Positions 42,316 through 49,882 of a DNA stretch of 64,000 nt are shown piece after piece. The stretch covers positions 140,001 to 204,000 of the forward strand of contig JADKIL010000019.1 of assembly GCA_016721315.1 (NCBI GenBank), given 5' to 3'. The DNA is from Candidatus Villigracilis vicinus. GTDB lineage: Bacteria > Chloroflexota > Anaerolineae > Anaerolineales > Villigracilaceae. The notes under the pieces are model-generated. The model was given only the letters and a program-made list of their open reading frames with translations. It made no database searches and had not been told where the DNA came from. A program made the position numbers and the translations under genes. The number at the start of each line of letters is the position of its first letter. Position 1 is the stretch's first letter.

Positions 42316-42348
42316 CTTTATCAAATCTTTACAAAAGGTTTAATTGAA
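42316..42348. promoter_or_regulatory. Three 11-bp-phased CTTTA repeats in the divergent region
   Basis: Units CTTTATCAAAT (42316), CTTTACAAAAG (42327) and GTTTAATTGAA (42338) are spaced exactly 11 bp. They match the four repeats at 38693-38736, and lie between the peroxidase operon promoter and the response regulator gene. They are a likely binding site for the regulator encoded at 42418-43101. Confidence 0.65.
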
Positions 42349-42405
42349 ATTATTGCACCCCCGGTACCATATTGCCTGTAAATATTTATTGTAAATATAT
42401 AAAGG

Positions 42406-42411
42406 TAAAAT
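42406..42411 (+). promoter_or_regulatory. -10 element of a leaderless promoter for the response regulator
   Basis: TAAAAT ends 6 nt before the ATG at 42418. No Shine-Dalgarno site lies in the usual window, so the mRNA probably begins at the start codon. Confidence 0.55.
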
Positions 42412-42417
42412 TACCCA

Positions 42418-43101
42418 ATGACAAAAATTCTCGTAATTGACGATGAACCCTCTATTACCAATCTGGTGAGCGCTTATCTCAAGCCCGAAGGTTATGAAGT
42501 GTTTATCGCTGCCGACGGCAACGCCGGGCTGAAAGCCGCCCGTGCATTCAAACCAGATCTGATCATCTTGGATCTGATGCTTCCAGGCATGGATGGAATT
42601 GAACTGCTCTCGCGTTTACGCCGTGAATCGGAAGTGTATGTCATCATGCTGACCGCCCGAACCGAAGAGACGGATAAGATCGTTGGGTTGTCTGTTGGTG
42701 CAGATGATTATGTAACCAAGCCTTTCAGCCCGCGTGAGCTGGTGGCAAGGGTCAAGGCGGCGTTGAGGCGTCTGCAAATTGGGGCAGGCTCCGGCGGCGA
42801 AAGAGGCGTGCTCTCTTTTAAGCATGTCCATTTGGACCTTGGCGCGCACACTGTTCATGTGAATAATGAACCGGTCGAATTAACTTCGATAGAATTTGAA
42901 TTATTGCACGCGCTTGCCGAGAATCACGGGCGGGTCCTTTCTCGTGAGCAGCTGTTGGAGAAGGTTTGGGGCGGCGAATATTTCGGCGAAATGCGTGTGG
43001 TGGATGTTCACCTCGGGCATGTGCGCCAGAAACTTGGCAGTGAAGAATTCATCACCACTGTCCGTGGCGTTGGTTATCGTTTTGACGATGAACCGTTATA
43101 A
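42418..43101 (+). CDS. OmpR/PhoB-family response regulator
   Basis: This 227-aa regulator has a receiver domain (ILVIDDEPSITNLV, Asp in LIILDLMLPGMDGI, Lys in YVTKPFSPRE) and a winged helix DNA-binding domain (FELLHALAENHGRVLSREQLLEKVWG, VVDVHLGHVRQKLG, VRGVGYRF). The gene seems leaderless. Its partner kinase starts 15 nt after its stop. The 11-bp-phased repeats at 42316-42348 and 38693-38736 are its best candidate targets, linking it to the peroxidase, YtkA-like and membrane ferredoxin genes. Confidence 0.94.
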   Translation: MTKILVIDDEPSITNLVSAYLKPEGYEVFIAADGNAGLKAARAFKPDLIILDLMLPGMDGIELLSRLRRESEVYVIMLTARTEETDKIVGLSVGADDYVTKPFSPRELVARVKAALRRLQIGAGSGGERGVLSFKHVHLDLGAHTVHVNNEPVELTSIEFELLHALAENHGRVLSREQLLEKVWGGEYFGEMRVVDVHLGHVRQKLGSEEFITTVRGVGYRFDDEPL

Positions 43102-43116
43102 ATCATTGAGGACTTT

Positions 43117-44283
43117 ATGAACTACATCCGCTCCCGACTTGGGTTGAAGCTTTTCCTTTCCTATCTGGTTGTATTGTTGGTGGGGGTCTCTGTGATCTGG
43201 GTTACAACCCGGCTGGCAACACCGCGCGCCTATGCGCGGCACCTGGCATATATGGAAGAGCAAATGGGCTCTTCCGGTTTTGGCACAATGATGGGGCAAG
43301 GGCAAGGTCAGGGGCAAGGACAAGGTCAGGGGCGCGGCATGATGGCAGATTTTTACGAAAACTTCCAGGCGTCCTTCAACGAAGCCCTGTTCGTTGCTGT
43401 GGTTGCTGCAGCAATTGTGGCAGTGATCGTCAGTTGGTTGCTCACTCGCAATATTGTTTCGCCGGTGCAAGCCATGATGTCTGCCAGTCAACGTATCTCA
43501 GCAGGGCATTACGATGAACGCGTGCATTCCTCCGGTTCTGATGAGATCGCCCAACTGGCAGCGCGCTTTAACCAAATGGCTTCACAGCTCGAACAAGTTG
43601 AAACCATGCGTCGCCAGCTTATTGGCGATGTGACCCATGAATTGCGCACACCGCTTACTTCCATAAAAGGGTACATGGAAGGGCTTGTTGATGGCGTGTT
43701 GCCCGCAAGTGCCGAAACGTTTGACCAGATCCACCACGAAGCCGACCGGCTTTCACGCCTGGTGGATGACTTGCAAGAGTTAAGCCGTGTCGAATCCAAA
43801 GCCTATTCCTTGGATGTCCGCCCAATTACCGTTTCTTCACTCGTACAGACCCTTCTCAAACGACTTTCTCCACAAGCGACGGCGAAGCGCATCAGCCTGC
43901 GCTCAGACCTGCCCGCTGACCTTGAGCCTGTCCTTGCTGATGAAGACCGCATCACACAGGTGCTGGTTAACCTGGCAGCGAATGCCATTCAATACACCCC
44001 CGAAGGGGGGGAGGTTGTCGTCTCGGCTGTGCGTCGCGAAAATGAAATTCAAATCTCAGTGAAAGATAGCGGGATAGGAATTCCCGCCGAACATCTTACG
44101 AATCTGTTCACACGTTTTTATCGGGTGGATAAATCCCGTTCGCGTAATGCAGGCGGCGGCTCTGGCATTGGGTTGACCATCGCCAGGCACCTTGTCGAAG
44201 CACATGGCGGGCGCATCTGGGCAGAGTCTGTGGGAGAGGGGCAGGGAAGTACCTTTACATTTAGTTTGAAGACCGCAAGCTAA
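43117..44283 (+). CDS. Membrane sensor histidine kinase with Met/(GQ)6 sensor loop
   Basis: This 388-aa kinase has two transmembrane helices (about 10-30 and 92-115). The extracytoplasmic loop of about 60 aa contains MGSSGFGTMM, then (GQ)6, GRGMM. A HAMP domain follows (SPVQAMMSASQRISAGHYDERV), then HisKA (LIGDVTHELRTPLTSIKG) and HATPase (VNLAANAIQYTP, VKDSGIGIP, GGGSGIGLTIA). The Met pairs flanking a flexible Gly-Gln run suggest a metal, perhaps copper, sensing loop, but this is inference. GAGG precedes the ATG. It is co-transcribed with the response regulator just upstream. Confidence 0.93.
   Translation: MNYIRSRLGLKLFLSYLVVLLVGVSVIWVTTRLATPRAYARHLAYMEEQMGSSGFGTMMGQGQGQGQGQGQGRGMMADFYENFQASFNEALFVAVVAAAIVAVIVSWLLTRNIVSPVQAMMSASQRISAGHYDERVHSSGSDEIAQLAARFNQMASQLEQVETMRRQLIGDVTHELRTPLTSIKGYMEGLVDGVLPASAETFDQIHHEADRLSRLVDDLQELSRVESKAYSLDVRPITVSSLVQTLLKRLSPQATAKRISLRSDLPADLEPVLADEDRITQVLVNLAANAIQYTPEGGEVVVSAVRRENEIQISVKDSGIGIPAEHLTNLFTRFYRVDKSRSRNAGGGSGIGLTIARHLVEAHGGRIWAESVGEGQGSTFTFSLKTAS
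43294..43329 (+). repeat. In-frame tandem hexanucleotide repeat encoding (Gly-Gln)6
   Basis: Six GGN-CAR codon pairs in a row (GGGCAA, GGGCAA, GGTCAG, GGGCAA, GGACAA, GGTCAG) lie in the sensor loop of the histidine kinase. Length changes would stay in frame and alter only the loop. Confidence 0.85.
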
Positions 44284-44409
44284 GCGACTTAATTGGCTTC
44301 ATATAGAAACTTTGCATCAATCCATACTCTGATGACAATGAAGCAGGTGTATCCAAGTTAAAGTTGGGAGGAATGTTATTCAACTCGAATTTTACGAACA
44401 TTTCAAGTT

Positions 44410-44454
44410 AAATCATCCACGAAGATTTGTCTTACAAATCTTCGTGGATGATTT
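44410..44454. terminator. Long perfect hairpin, probable terminator of the two-component operon
   Basis: Positions 44410-44430 and 44434-44454 are perfect 21-nt inverted arms (core CCACGAAGATTTGT/ACAAATCTTCGTGG) with a CTT loop, followed by TTAAATTT. The rest of the 316-nt gap to aceB (44284-44599) holds only AT-rich sequence and a -10 element at 44545-44550. Confidence 0.75.
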
Positions 44455-44544
44455 TTAAATTTGTCAGTCAACTCAAGTATGCAGTGAAGGATGATTGTCA
44501 GGGAGAATTTGTGAATTTTGTAACTGTATTGATGATTTCATTTC

Positions 44545-44550
44545 TATAAT
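44545..44550 (+). promoter_or_regulatory. -10 element of the aceBA promoter
   Basis: A perfect TATAAT lies 49 nt before the malate synthase start, in an AT-rich region. No clear -35 is visible 15-19 bp upstream, so an activator may be needed. Confidence 0.45.
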
Positions 44551-44599
44551 TATAAAGGTTCATATTTCACCGTTGATCTTGACCGTAGGAGGTTCCCGC

Positions 44600-46177
44600 A
44601 TGGACGTTCTCGGAAAGACCACGCCTGAATTTCAGGACGTGCTGACACCTCAAGCACTTGCATTTGTCGAACAACTCGAACGCGAGTTTGGTTCACGTCG
44701 CCGTGAGTTGCTGCAAAAGCGAATAGAGCGGCAAAAAGTGTTGGATGCTGGAGTGTTGCCTATGTTTCTTGCGGAAACAGAACACATCCGCACTGGAGAT
44801 TGGGTAGTTGGTTCCATCCCAGATGACCTGCAAGACCGCCGCGTGGAGATCACAGGTCCGCCAGAACGCAAGATGGCGATCAACGCACTCAATTCAGGGG
44901 CAAAAGTTTTCATGGCGGATTTTGAAGACGCCAACGCACCCACCTGGGAAAATCTCATTCAGGGGCACCTCAACTTGCGCGATGCCATTGAGCGCAACAT
45001 TTCCCTCACCACCCCCGAAAAAACCTATAAATTAAATGAAACCCCTGCGACGTTGTTTGTACGTCCGCGTGGCTGGCATTTGGAAGAAAAGCATGTAGTT
45101 CTGGATGGAAAGCCCATTTCCGCATCGCTTTTCGACTTTGGACTATATCTGTTTCTCAATGCCGAACGTCTCCGAATGCGCGGCACGGGTCCATATTTCT
45201 ACCTGCCCAAATTGGAGAGTCATCTCGAGGCACGATTATGGAACGATGTTTTTAACTTCGCGCAAGATAAGCTTGGCATCCCACGCGGTACCATCAAAGT
45301 GACCGTTCTCATCGAAACCATCCTCGCCTCCTTCGAGATGGACGAAATTTTGTACGAACTGCGGGAACATATCGTTGCGCTCAACGCCGGTCGTTGGGAC
45401 TACATCTTTAGCACCATCAAAAAATTCAGCAAACGCCCCGATTTTCTCCTGCCTGACCGAGCTCAAGTGACTATGACCGTTCCTTTTATGAGGGCGTATA
45501 CCGAGTTATTGGTCAAAACCTGCCACAAACGAGGGGCGCACGCCATCGGCGGTATGGCAGCCTTCATCCCCAGTCGAAAAGACAAGGAAGTGAACGACAT
45601 CGCGCTTGCCAAAGTCCGTGAGGATAAATTACGCGAATCGGATGATGGTTTCGACGGTACCTGGGTTGCCCACCCCGACCTTGTACCAACCGCCAAAGAG
45701 GTTTTCGATAGTGTGCTGAACGATAAGCCGCACCAAAAAGAAAAGATGCGAGCCGAAGTCACTACCACCGCTGCAGACCTGGTCAACTTCAACATCCCCA
45801 ACGGGCAGATCACCGAAGCAGGCATGCGCCTTAACATCAATGTTGCCTTGCAATATATAGAAGCATGGCTGCGCGGCTCCGGTGCAGTCGCCATCCATAA
45901 CCTGATGGAAGATGCTGCCACTGCCGAGATCTGTCGTGCCCAACTTTGGCAGTGGATTCATCATCCTACTGCCACCTTGTCAGACGGACGCAAAATTTCA
46001 ATAGATCTGTATTGCCAGTTTTTGGCAGAAGAGATCGAAAAGATCAAATCCCAATATGGGCTGCAAACATATGCAAACAGCAGAATGGAAGACGCGATCA
46101 ACTTATTCGACGGATTGGTCACCGCCGACACGTTCTCCGAATTCCTCACGCTGCCCGCCTATGAAAAATTAGATTGA
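44600..46177 (+). CDS. aceB: Malate synthase A
   Basis: This 525-aa glyoxylate-bypass enzyme condenses acetyl-CoA with glyoxylate to malate. Family motifs are KVFMADFEDANAPTWENLIQG, LFVRPRGWHLEEKHV, YFYLPKLESHLEARLWNDVF, GTIKVTVLIETILASFEMDEILYEL (acid and Arg active-site region), AHAIGGMAAFIPSR and GTWVAHPDLV. The length fits the A isoform. The ATG at 44600 is chosen because TAGGAGG precedes it by 7 nt; a longer in-frame start at 44495 lies in AT-rich leader. Isocitrate lyase follows 20 nt later, so both bypass enzymes are co-transcribed and allow growth on acetate or fatty acids. Confidence 0.95.
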   Translation: MDVLGKTTPEFQDVLTPQALAFVEQLEREFGSRRRELLQKRIERQKVLDAGVLPMFLAETEHIRTGDWVVGSIPDDLQDRRVEITGPPERKMAINALNSGAKVFMADFEDANAPTWENLIQGHLNLRDAIERNISLTTPEKTYKLNETPATLFVRPRGWHLEEKHVVLDGKPISASLFDFGLYLFLNAERLRMRGTGPYFYLPKLESHLEARLWNDVFNFAQDKLGIPRGTIKVTVLIETILASFEMDEILYELREHIVALNAGRWDYIFSTIKKFSKRPDFLLPDRAQVTMTVPFMRAYTELLVKTCHKRGAHAIGGMAAFIPSRKDKEVNDIALAKVREDKLRESDDGFDGTWVAHPDLVPTAKEVFDSVLNDKPHQKEKMRAEVTTTAADLVNFNIPNGQITEAGMRLNINVALQYIEAWLRGSGAVAIHNLMEDAATAEICRAQLWQWIHHPTATLSDGRKISIDLYCQFLAEEIEKIKSQYGLQTYANSRMEDAINLFDGLVTADTFSEFLTLPAYEKLD

Positions 46178-46197
46178 TCACCGAGGAGAAAAGAATC

Positions 46198-47493
46198 ATG
46201 TTTCACAAATACCAACCCAAGTCCGTCGATGAGTTAAAGAAAGAATGGGCAGATGACCCCCGTTGGAAAGGCGTATACCGACCCTATACCGCCGAAGAAG
46301 TGGATAGCCTGCGCGGCACCTTCCAACATGACCACACCCTGGCACGTATGGGAGCCGAACGCCTTTGGCAATTACTGCATGAGGAAAAATTCATCCGCGC
46401 TCTGGGTGCATTGACCGGCAACCAGGCGGTGGAAATGGTCCAGGCAGGTTTGAAGTCCATCTACCTCAGCGGCTGGCAAGTGGCGGGCGACGCCAATGAT
46501 GCCCTCACCATGTACCCCGATCAAAGCCTGTACCCGGTCACCAGTGTTCCCACCGTTTTGAAGAAGATCAATAACGCGCTCATCCGTGCCGATCAGATCC
46601 AACATATGGAAGGTCGTGATGGTGAGGTTCAATACTTTGCTCCCATTGTGGCAGATGCAGAAGCAGGTTTTGGCGGCGCACTCAATACATTTGAGTTGAT
46701 CAAAGCCATGATCGAAGCCGGAGCCGCGGGCATCCACCTTGAAGACCAACTTTCATCTTTGAAGAAGTGTGGACACATGGGTGGGAAGGTTCTTGTGCCT
46801 GTGCATGACTTCATCCAAAAATTGATCTCCGCTCGTCTCGCCGCCGACGTGATGGGGGTTCCCACCATTTTCATCGGGCGCACCGATGCCTTGTCTGCCA
46901 CTCTCATTCGCGGCGATATTGACCGTGTAGACCATGAACACCTCACCGGTGAACGTACTGCCGATGGCTTCCTTGTTGTGAAGAATGGACTGGAATATGC
47001 AGTGGCACGTGCGCTTGAATTCGCCCCGTATGTCGACCTGATCTGGTGCGAAACCTCCACGCCCGATCTGGGAGAGGCGCGTGAGTTTGCCCAAGCCATT
47101 CATGCCAAATATCCCGGTAAGATGCTGGCATATAACTGCTCGCCTTCTTTCAACTGGAAGCGCAAACTCGATGACAAACAGATTGCTGATTTCCAGGATC
47201 AATTAGGCGAGGCTGGCTATAAATTCCAGTTCATTACCCTGGCGGGGTTCCATACCCTCAATGCCAGCATGTTCGATCTGGCACATGGCTATGCCCGCAA
47301 CGGGATGACAGCCTTCGTCAAAGTGCAGGAACGCGAATTTGAAATGGAAAAGACCATGGGCTTCCGTGCTGTCAAACACCAGGCATTCGTGGGCGCAGGT
47401 TATTTTGATGCAGTCCAGACCACCGTCAGTGGCGGCGAAGTTTCTACAGGAGCGATCAAAGGCTCCACCGAAGAGGAACAATTCAAGCATTAA
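46198..47493 (+). CDS. aceA: Isocitrate lyase
   Basis: This 431-aa enzyme splits isocitrate to glyoxylate and succinate. It shows the catalytic signature KKCGHMGGKVLVP with the active-site Cys, the metal-binding region APIVADAEAGFGG, YNCSPSFNWKRKLDD and the C-terminal ending TEEEQFKH typical of bacterial enzymes. The ATG at 46198 is preferred over one 8 codons upstream, which overlaps the malate synthase stop, because GAGGAG lies 9 nt before it. A very long hairpin terminator follows at 47502-47551. Confidence 0.96.
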   Translation: MFHKYQPKSVDELKKEWADDPRWKGVYRPYTAEEVDSLRGTFQHDHTLARMGAERLWQLLHEEKFIRALGALTGNQAVEMVQAGLKSIYLSGWQVAGDANDALTMYPDQSLYPVTSVPTVLKKINNALIRADQIQHMEGRDGEVQYFAPIVADAEAGFGGALNTFELIKAMIEAGAAGIHLEDQLSSLKKCGHMGGKVLVPVHDFIQKLISARLAADVMGVPTIFIGRTDALSATLIRGDIDRVDHEHLTGERTADGFLVVKNGLEYAVARALEFAPYVDLIWCETSTPDLGEAREFAQAIHAKYPGKMLAYNCSPSFNWKRKLDDKQIADFQDQLGEAGYKFQFITLAGFHTLNASMFDLAHGYARNGMTAFVKVQEREFEMEKTMGFRAVKHQAFVGAGYFDAVQTTVSGGEVSTGAIKGSTEEEQFKH

Positions 47494-47501
47494 TTTGACT
47501 T

Positions 47502-47551
47502 CTTGAAATAAATAGAACGCGTGCCCAGGCACGCGTTCTATTTATTTCAAG
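47502..47551. terminator. Bidirectional terminator with a 23-bp perfect stem
   Basis: Positions 47502-47524 and 47529-47551 are perfect 23-nt inverted arms (core GAACGCGTGC/GCACGCGTTC) with a CCAG loop, between the converging aceA and rsfS genes. Confidence 0.85.
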
Positions 47552-47565
47552 CTAAGTGATGTTTT

Positions 47566-47910
47566 TTATTGCAATCTCACCAGAACTTTCCCCTCTTCCC
47601 AAAGTTCTTCGATCTGGTAGTAGCCGCGTTGATCTGGCGAGAATAAGTGGACGACCACGTCGCCAAAATCCACTACAACCCAGCCGTCACGCGAATTACC
47701 TTGTTTCTTTCCTTTTCTTTTGTGTTTCTTACGAATGTCGTCAATGGCGCTGTTGGCAAGCGCGTCAAGCATGCGGTCACTGGTACCGGTGCAAATGACG
47801 AAGTAATCGGTAAAGGATGCTATTTCTTTTATATCCATCAGGACGATGTCTTCGCCCTTCTTGTCTTCCAGGGCGTCAACGATGTCACGAGCAAGATTTA
47901 GTGCATTCAG
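47566..47910 (-). CDS. rsfS: Ribosomal silencing factor RsfS, CTG start
   Basis: This 114-aa RsfS/Iojap protein binds uL14 and blocks 50S-30S joining under poor growth. Motifs are MDIKEIASFTDYFVICTGTSD, WVVVDFGDVVVHLFSPDQRGYYQIEELW. An ATG at 47838 would lose the conserved N-terminal helix. The same frame upstream reads NALNLARDIVDALEDKKGEDIVL from a CTG at 47910. This CTG follows GAGGTGA by 3 nt, and the TGA in that site is the stop of the thpR gene, so the start is probably a translationally coupled CTG. Confidence 0.88.
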   Translation of the reverse strand: MNALNLARDIVDALEDKKGEDIVLMDIKEIASFTDYFVICTGTSDRMLDALANSAIDDIRKKHKRKGKKQGNSRDGWVVVDFGDVVVHLFSPDQRGYYQIEELWEEGKVLVRLQ

Positions 47911-47913
47911 GGT

Positions 47914-48492
47914 TCACCTCAAAGGGGCGGAGAATAGTTTCGTATAGACAGACCCGTCCGCGTGCAGGTCGCTTTGGTAAAGATGAATAGAGTCTACTCT
48001 GGCTATGCCAATATTGCCAAGTTGAATTGACATTAGAGTATTGCTGATTTTTTGAAGATCTTGGGAGGGAATTCCCTGACGGACACGCCCCAGAGTGAGA
48101 TGCGGTGAGAAAGGGCGTTCTTCTTTTTCATATCCGAGGCGGACCGCACTTTCTTCGATCTTCTGCTGCATGGAGTTTAACCCGGCTGGGGCGTGGAGCC
48201 CAACCCAGATCACACGTGGTCGTTTGGGGGTAGGGAAGGAGCCGAGCCCGCCGATCTGAAGGTCAAACTGTGAGCAGGTTGCAGCGGCTTGGGTAAGAGT
48301 TTGCTTTAGGAATTCTAGATGAGAAGTGGGCGTAACCCCAAGGAATCTTAATGTCAAATGTAAATTATGAATGGGAACCCAACGGATGACATCGTCCCCC
48401 AAAGTCTGGCGCAGGTGTTTGGTTTGTTTTTCTATCGACTCTTGGGCGGCTGGCGGCAGGTCAAGGGCAATAAAGGTACGAATCTGGTTCAT
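47914..48492 (-). CDS. thpR: RNA 2',3'-cyclic phosphodiesterase (2H family)
   Basis: This 192-aa 2H-phosphoesterase has the two catalytic HxT-type motifs: HNLHLTLRFLG (about 43-53) and FSPHLTLGRVRQG (about 128-140). Other family features are RTFIALDLPPAAQESI at the N-terminus and FDLQIGGLGSFPTPKRPRVIWVGL. It opens 2',3'-cyclic phosphates, as in tRNA end repair. Its ATG overlaps the stop of the response regulator gene (ATGA at 48489-48492), and its stop is in the ribosome binding site of rsfS. The three genes are thus coupled. Confidence 0.9.
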   Translation of the reverse strand: MNQIRTFIALDLPPAAQESIEKQTKHLRQTLGDDVIRWVPIHNLHLTLRFLGVTPTSHLEFLKQTLTQAAATCSQFDLQIGGLGSFPTPKRPRVIWVGLHAPAGLNSMQQKIEESAVRLGYEKEERPFSPHLTLGRVRQGIPSQDLQKISNTLMSIQLGNIGIARVDSIHLYQSDLHADGSVYTKLFSAPLR

Positions 48493-48875
48493 TCCTTGGT
48501 GGTATGAAGGACTTGCTCCACAGCCTGTTTGAGATCGAGAAAGCCAACCGGTTTGGTGAGATACATGGATGCGCCAGCTTCGAAACCGGTCTTGATATCA
48601 CCTGGCATGCTTTTAGCAGAGAGGATAATGACTGGAATGGAAGCAAGCTCAGGTTCGCGGCGGATATATCGCAAGACCTCAAGCCCTGAAATATCAGGCA
48701 TCATGACATCCAACAGGATCACATCCGGTTTTTCCTGGGAAATGATCGGGATGGCGGGCGCGCTTGAAAACATTTTGATGACGCGAAACCCATTAATACG
48801 CATCATTTCCGAAAATAATTCGGCAGCATCTGCTTCGTCTTCAATGATCATGACTGTTTTTTGTTTGGGGTTCAT
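48489..48875 (-). CDS. Single-domain response regulator
   Basis: This 128-aa CheY-like receiver has TVMIIEDEADAAELF, the phospho-acceptor Asp in VILLDVMMPDISGLEV, Ser/Thr position in IILSAKS and Lys in YLTKPVGF. It has no output domain. The ATG at 48875 is used since AGAGGAC precedes it and the longer frame adds only MLFLAHRGR. It is the first gene of a receiver-thpR-rsfS set. No kinase is adjacent, so its partner is unknown. Confidence 0.9.
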   Translation of the reverse strand: MNPKQKTVMIIEDEADAAELFSEMMRINGFRVIKMFSSAPAIPIISQEKPDVILLDVMMPDISGLEVLRYIRREPELASIPVIILSAKSMPGDIKTGFEAGASMYLTKPVGFLDLKQAVEQVLHTTKE

Positions 48876-49003
48876 TCGTCCTCTATGTGCTAAAAATAGC
48901 ATAAAGGATGGGAATTTGCAAGGGCGTATAAATTTTATGATGCCTTTGTAAGAAATCGCTTCAGCTGCCTGTCTATGCAGTAGAACCGATTATTGGAGGT
49001 ACT

Positions 49004-49510
49004 ATGACCGAATTAGATGCATTTCGAGCAGAGAAGGATGAGTTCTTTGGCAGCCACCCGCAAAGTCCTTTAACCCGCGAGCAGAAGAAGCAATTCCATG
49101 GGCTGAAATATTTCCCTGAAAATGATGCCTTGCGTTTTGAAGCCCTGGTGGAGGAATTCCCCATCAAAGAAGGTTTCGACATGCAGACATCCACTGGCGG
49201 CGTACAGCATTACGAGAAGTTCGGCAGGTTTTCTTTCCCTGTTGAAGGGCAGACAGTGGAACTGACCATTTACCGTAGTGAGCATGAGTTCTTCCTGCCT
49301 TTTGTGGATTCTTTATCCGGAACGGAGACCTACCCGGCGGGTCGTTATCTCGAGCCGGATCCTTTACCGGGCGGGCGCTTCTTTATTGACTTCAACCTTG
49401 CCTACAACCCCTACTGTGCCTACAATGAAATGTGGTCCTGCCCGATCACACCGGCAGAGAACAGGCTTAAAGCGGCGATTCGTGCTGGAGAGAAATTATT
49501 CCACGAATAA
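49004..49510 (+). CDS. DUF1684-family protein
   Basis: This 168-aa soluble protein matches the DUF1684 pattern: FRAEKDEFFGSHPQSPLT near the N-terminus, FHGLKYFPENDALRFEA in the middle, FVDSLSGTETYPAGRYLE, and the strongly conserved end PGGRFFIDFNLAYNPYCAYNEMWSCPITPAENRL. The His/Cys/Tyr-rich C-terminal motif suggests a binding or catalytic site, but no activity is known to me. GGAGG lies 7 nt before the ATG. The gene stands alone between divergent and convergent minus-strand genes. Confidence 0.85.
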   Translation: MTELDAFRAEKDEFFGSHPQSPLTREQKKQFHGLKYFPENDALRFEALVEEFPIKEGFDMQTSTGGVQHYEKFGRFSFPVEGQTVELTIYRSEHEFFLPFVDSLSGTETYPAGRYLEPDPLPGGRFFIDFNLAYNPYCAYNEMWSCPITPAENRLKAAIRAGEKLFHE

Positions 49511-49544
49511 AAAAAATTGACGGGCATATGCCCGTCAATTTTTT
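49511..49544. terminator. Bidirectional terminator between the DUF1684 and anti-sigma genes
   Basis: AAAAAATTGACGGGC (49511-49525) and GCCCGTCAATTTTTT (49530-49544) are perfect arms with an ATAT loop and T-tracts in both directions. It overlaps the last codons of the minus-strand gene. Confidence 0.9.
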
Positions 49545-49846
49545 TTATCTTCTATATCGTCCTGCGTATTTTCCACCGCTGAAAGCAGCGCCTCGTATTC
49601 ATCACAACAATCGGAGCACATGTCTAGATGCTCATGAATGAGAGGCGTTATCTTGGAGGTATCCTTGCCTTCCCGGATCTCGGCTTCCACGAATTCATCC
49701 AGCCGGGCATACAGGTCACTGCAAGACAGGTCTTCTTCACGTACCTGTTCGAGGACTTGAAGGAAGCGCAGCACCATTTCATCGCTGATCTGCTGGGCAG
49801 CGATGGGTTGATCTTCGGAGGGGTTGGGGAATTTTTCTAGGCTCAT
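49535..49846 (-). CDS. Soluble zinc-finger anti-sigma-like protein
   Basis: This 103-aa acidic protein has no transmembrane helix. Near its C-terminus is HLDMCSDCC, matching the H-x3-C-x2-C zinc motif of ZAS anti-sigma factors. It starts 36 nt after the ECF sigma gene stop on the same strand, the usual order for a sigma and its anti-sigma. There is no clear ribosome binding site. I infer that it holds the sigma factor inactive until a redox or zinc signal. It could instead be a stand-alone zinc-binding regulator. Confidence 0.65.
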   Translation of the reverse strand: MSLEKFPNPSEDQPIAAQQISDEMVLRFLQVLEQVREEDLSCSDLYARLDEFVEAEIREGKDTSKITPLIHEHLDMCSDCCDEYEALLSAVENTQDDIEDKKN

Positions 49847-49882
49847 TCTAAAATTGTGACGATTAATATAAAGTTAATCTTA

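Noticed and set aside
42377..42411. TGTAAATAT direct repeats upstream of the response regulator as an OmpR-type operator
   Set aside because: Their spacing is 13 bp, off the 11-bp phase, and the sequence is simply AT-rich. The 42316-42348 repeats are better supported.
44495..44599. N-terminal extension of malate synthase
   Set aside because: The TATAAT at 44545-44550 lies inside it, and TAGGAGG directly precedes the ATG at 44600.
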